Shown: positions 61,318-64,000 of the stretch, piece by piece | Layout of the letters: each line of letters begins with the position of its first letter | Numbering within the stretch: position 1 is the first letter of the stretch | Assembly: GCA_963662155.1 (NCBI GenBank) | Contig: OY759273.1 | Location: 31,236,536-31,300,535 of the forward strand | Length of the DNA stretch: 64,000 nt | Source: Lamellibrachia columna | Taxonomy: Eukaryota; Annelida; Polychaeta; Sabellida; Siboglinidae | Direction: 5' to 3' | Notes under the pieces: generated by a model | The model's database searches: none | What the model saw: only the letters and a program-made list of their open reading frames with translations | Told to the model about the DNA's origin: nothing | Made by a program: the position numbers and the translations under genes

Positions 61318-62607
61318 ATGTGCGTGTTCAGAATTGGGCGGATTACAAAAGACATAACAATATCGACGAGGATGGAGATTCCGGTTCCAGGACTTCCTCC
61401 ATTCGATACAGCGGACGAACCAAATACCCTGTGGTTGAAATGGAAAAAATGGGTAAGGTCATTCAATTTGTATCTTGCGGCAAAAGGCGTGGATAGTGAT
61501 GGCCAGAAGGTTGCGTTGCTGCTATACATGGGAGGAATGGAGTTCCAGGAAATGTTCTACCAAATCGTACCCGAAAATGCCCAATTAACATTCGACCAAA
61601 CAGTTCAGACGTTAGATGGATATTTCCAACCTAAAATGAACCTACCATTCGAGAGACATATTTTTCGAAAGATGGAGCAGGCACAAAACGAAACGGTAGA
61701 CCAATTTGTGTCTCGTCTACGACAGAAAGCAATATCATGTGGGTTTGGCAATGTTGATGAAGCTATCAGAGACCAGGTAATAGAGAAATGCAGCAACAAG
61801 CCAAAATGGAGAGGAAAGGGAAATGACAGTGTTACTGGAAGAACAACATCTCACAGGCAAACGGAACAGAGATGCTACCGTTGCAATAGACAGGGACATT
61901 TTGCGCGTAACGCACAGTGCACTGCACGCGACCAGGTGTGTAAACGATGTGGGAAGCGTGGTCACTATGCAGTGTGTTGTAAAACACAGGGGTCTGGAAG
62001 GCCAAAATGGAAGACTAGTGATACCACCAACCCAAAAGTTAAAACCTGTTACAAGGTGACCGGAAACAGACAGGGTGAAAACAGAGACGACTATGCTTTC
62101 ACAGTTGACAACACTGGAAACGAGTCGGGAGTTGTGGACCTCAAGGTCGGAGGGGTGGCTATAACCTCAATACTCATCGACTCAGGGGCAACCTGTAACA
62201 TTATGGACAAAGCCACATGGGAGATGCTCAAGAAGGAAGGTGTCAAATACGTGTCACGCAGAACAAACAAGAAACTGTTCGCATATGGACAAGAGAAACC
62301 CATTGATGTCCTTGGAACATTTGTGGCAGAGATTGAGTGTGAAAATAATGACAGGAAGTGTGAAGGACAATTCATTGTCATAAAAGGGACCGGTAAAACA
62401 CTACTCGGAAGACGTACAGCTGAAAAGCTAGATGTGTTGAGGATTGGACCCCTCGAACACCCACACACATTCTCCGTCACAGAAGAGGGGACTGATGCTG
62501 ACATACGCTGGAAGTTCGCAGACGTATTTGCAGGCGTGGGAAAACTCAAGAATTACCAACTGAAGGTACACGTCGACAAAACCGTACAACCAAGCTGTTC
62601 ACATTGA
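61318..62607 (+). mobile_element. Gypsy-type retrotransposon gag-protease, truncated before RT
   Basis: 429 aa, one intact frame. The Gag part has FDTADEPNTLWLKWKKWVRS and YFQPKMNLPFERHIFRKM. It is followed by two zinc knuckles (CYRCNRQGHFARNAQC and CKRCGKRGHYAVCC) that bind RNA. The protease has LIDSGATCNIM with the catalytic Asp and TGKTLLGRRTAEKL further on. The frame then enters the start of the RT region (AGVGKLKNYQLKVHVDK) and breaks at about 62590. RT, RNase H and integrase are missing. I would expect the start to be the Met at 61372 (MEIPVPGLPPF), because it opens the conserved Gag part. Confidence 0.88.
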
Positions 62608-63640
62608 ACCTGTTCAGTAACGTGGGGATCCGCGAGTCCCTCGTGTTGGAAAACCTCGATGTACGCATCGACTGAGCTGTCTTTCTGCACGCCTGGCTGT
62701 CTTCATGCATAGCATAATATGTATTTATTACAAGTTTGGGGCCGATTTAGTATTCGGGTTGACGTCTGCTCACGACACGTATCTCGTGTCAGTTTGCTGC
62801 TCTACCAACTGCTGGGTCGAGGTTTTAACTTTGTATCTGAACATAATGTAAATAATTCAGTAGAAAGCCTTACACGTTATTATAACAAACGTCATTTGGT
62901 GACCCAGTTTAGAAAGCAAGGTCAGACAGACATTGAATAAACGCACGCACGCACGCACACATGGGCGTAACCAGCATTTTCAAAAGGGATGCCTGGCAGA
63001 AAAAAGCGGGATATCTGTAGCATCCCCGTAACTATGCCCATGATATATCCAGTAGGTGAATACGTACGATTTTATATAATCATAAAACACGTCTATGCAA
63101 AAACGGATGCTTCAGCAACGGCAGCTGAAACCGCAGCAGAGTACTAGAGGCTCAATACATAAACTATTACAATGGACTTCTCCTAATAACGGGTTCTATT
63201 TGTCGACAGGTACGATGGGCAGTGATATCGTTTTTCGCGTGCAGTGGGCCTGCAAATCTATTGCGAGTAACACTCGTCATCGCCGTCATAGTATTCTTCC
63301 GCGTTTCGCGCAGGGATGCGTTGCTGCTACAGGTGGGCCGAGCGTTCATCGACGCCAATATGGCTGCCTTTCTGACAGCATGTGTAGCAGGTCAGCATTG
63401 CGCCACCAATAAGGCTTTTTCAGTTCAATACAATACGTAGCATACTGCATTACATGTAGCATATGACAATCGGTAGACAACAAGAAGGCATCAAGATGAC
63501 CACTCGATACGTCGGGAACTTATACCAATCATTCAGACTGAAAGCCAATACAAAGACAAGAACATGCTATACTAGAGGGCTCAGGCTGTATACAGGTGAT
63601 GCTGCCTTTTGTACCTTTTCTCCAACAATTTTGATTTCAG
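62608..63640. other. No gene recognised; possible LTR end and a possible exon
   Basis: Around 62885-62905 CATTTGGTGACCCAG resembles the junction of an LTR end and primer-binding site. At about 63211-63331 an acceptor (TTGTCGACAG), a hydrophobic stretch (LLRVTLVIAVIVFFRV) and a CAG|GTGGGC donor could be the first coding exon of a type II membrane protein. Neither is certain. Confidence 0.3.
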
Positions 63641-63880
63641 GTCAATCTCGAGAAGGCTGTAATATTGAGCCAAGGAGACAAAACAAACCTGGTAATAGAT
63701 GGAACCACACTACAAAATGTTGACAACTTCACATATCTCGGTTCCACTATCTCAGCAAACCGTTGTCTAGACAGCGAACTAAACATCCGGCTGGGCATCT
63801 TCGTGAAGTGTCTAGTCAAACATATGTCACTGTTCATCCCAAATGTACAGCATATGAAGCTTACATACTAAGTGTATGCA
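63641..63880 (+). pseudogene. LINE C-terminal fragment
   Basis: Encodes NVDNFTYLGSTISANRCLDSE followed by LNIRLG, the typical segment after the RT of many non-LTR elements, where VDNFTYLGS is strongly conserved. No RT core precedes it in the window, and it decays after about 63830. Confidence 0.7.
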
Positions 63881-64000
63881 AGTCTGTTTTCCACCTTTGA
63901 TGGAAAACAGATTTCCAAAATTTGTAGTAGACCACATATTCGCTTCAAGGAATGTTCTAAAACGATATCTCAAATAATGTAATACCCCACCTGAAACATG

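Overview
This is AT-rich eukaryotic DNA, most likely from a bilaterian marine invertebrate (a mollusc, brachiopod or lancelet would fit; the sequence does not decide). The evidence is spliced genes with GT/AG introns, paralogues of animal-type glycan enzymes (a GT10 fucosyltransferase, two C1GALT-like genes, an NXPE/PC-esterase-like protein), many decayed LINE, Tc1 and gypsy pieces, and very long (AT)n and (GT)n tracts.

Layout. 1-19 kb is host DNA: an NXPE/PC-esterase-like gene (4.9-6.2 kb, minus, one frameshift), an intact fucosyltransferase (10.0-11.1 kb, minus), decayed LINE copies (2.4, 8.1-8.6, 12.4-13.7 kb), a Tc1-like fragment (16.4-16.8 kb) and microsatellites. About 19,084-39,570 is one Maverick/Polinton (adintovirus-like) element of about 20.5 kb. 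39.6-64 kb is host DNA again: two C1GALT-like genes (45.2-46.9 and 50.3-53.0 kb), a 5'-truncated CR1-type LINE (53.3-54.6 kb), a multi-exon gene with a DUF7869-like domain (54.6-58.7 kb), a truncated gypsy gag-protease (61.3-62.6 kb) and a LINE end fragment (63.7 kb).

The Maverick has long terminal inverted repeats. Their outer parts are low-complexity arrays: a 19-20 bp satellite, GAT/ATC tracts and a degenerate GGGGTCATCT repeat. The inner block is a 196 bp inverted repeat with 4 mismatches (22,028-22,223 and 37,690-37,885). Between the arms lies, in order: a minus-strand spliced early gene (plus a possible second minus ORF), a NADAR-domain gene, a TATA-driven locus that starts a ladder of phase-0 exons, protein-primed DNA polymerase B, the packaging ATPase, two element-specific proteins, two tiny membrane proteins, a retroviral-type integrase with chromodomain, minor capsid protein, a basic glycine-rich virion protein, major capsid protein, and a truncated adenain-type protease. 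The late block is tightly packed, with TAATG and TGATG stop/start overlaps.

The most unusual part is 24.4-27.4 kb. It holds a NADAR gene, an RPA70-C-like zinc-ribbon/OB domain, and a ladder of phase-0 exons. Each donor can either be spliced or be read straight through into a different C-terminal domain. The ladder ends in three tandem homologous terminal cassettes, each with its own acceptor and stop codon. This looks like a viral alternative-C-terminus system and I do not recognise it as described. Many core genes carry frameshifts but few nonsense codons, so the copy is either recently dead or affected by indel errors in the assembly.
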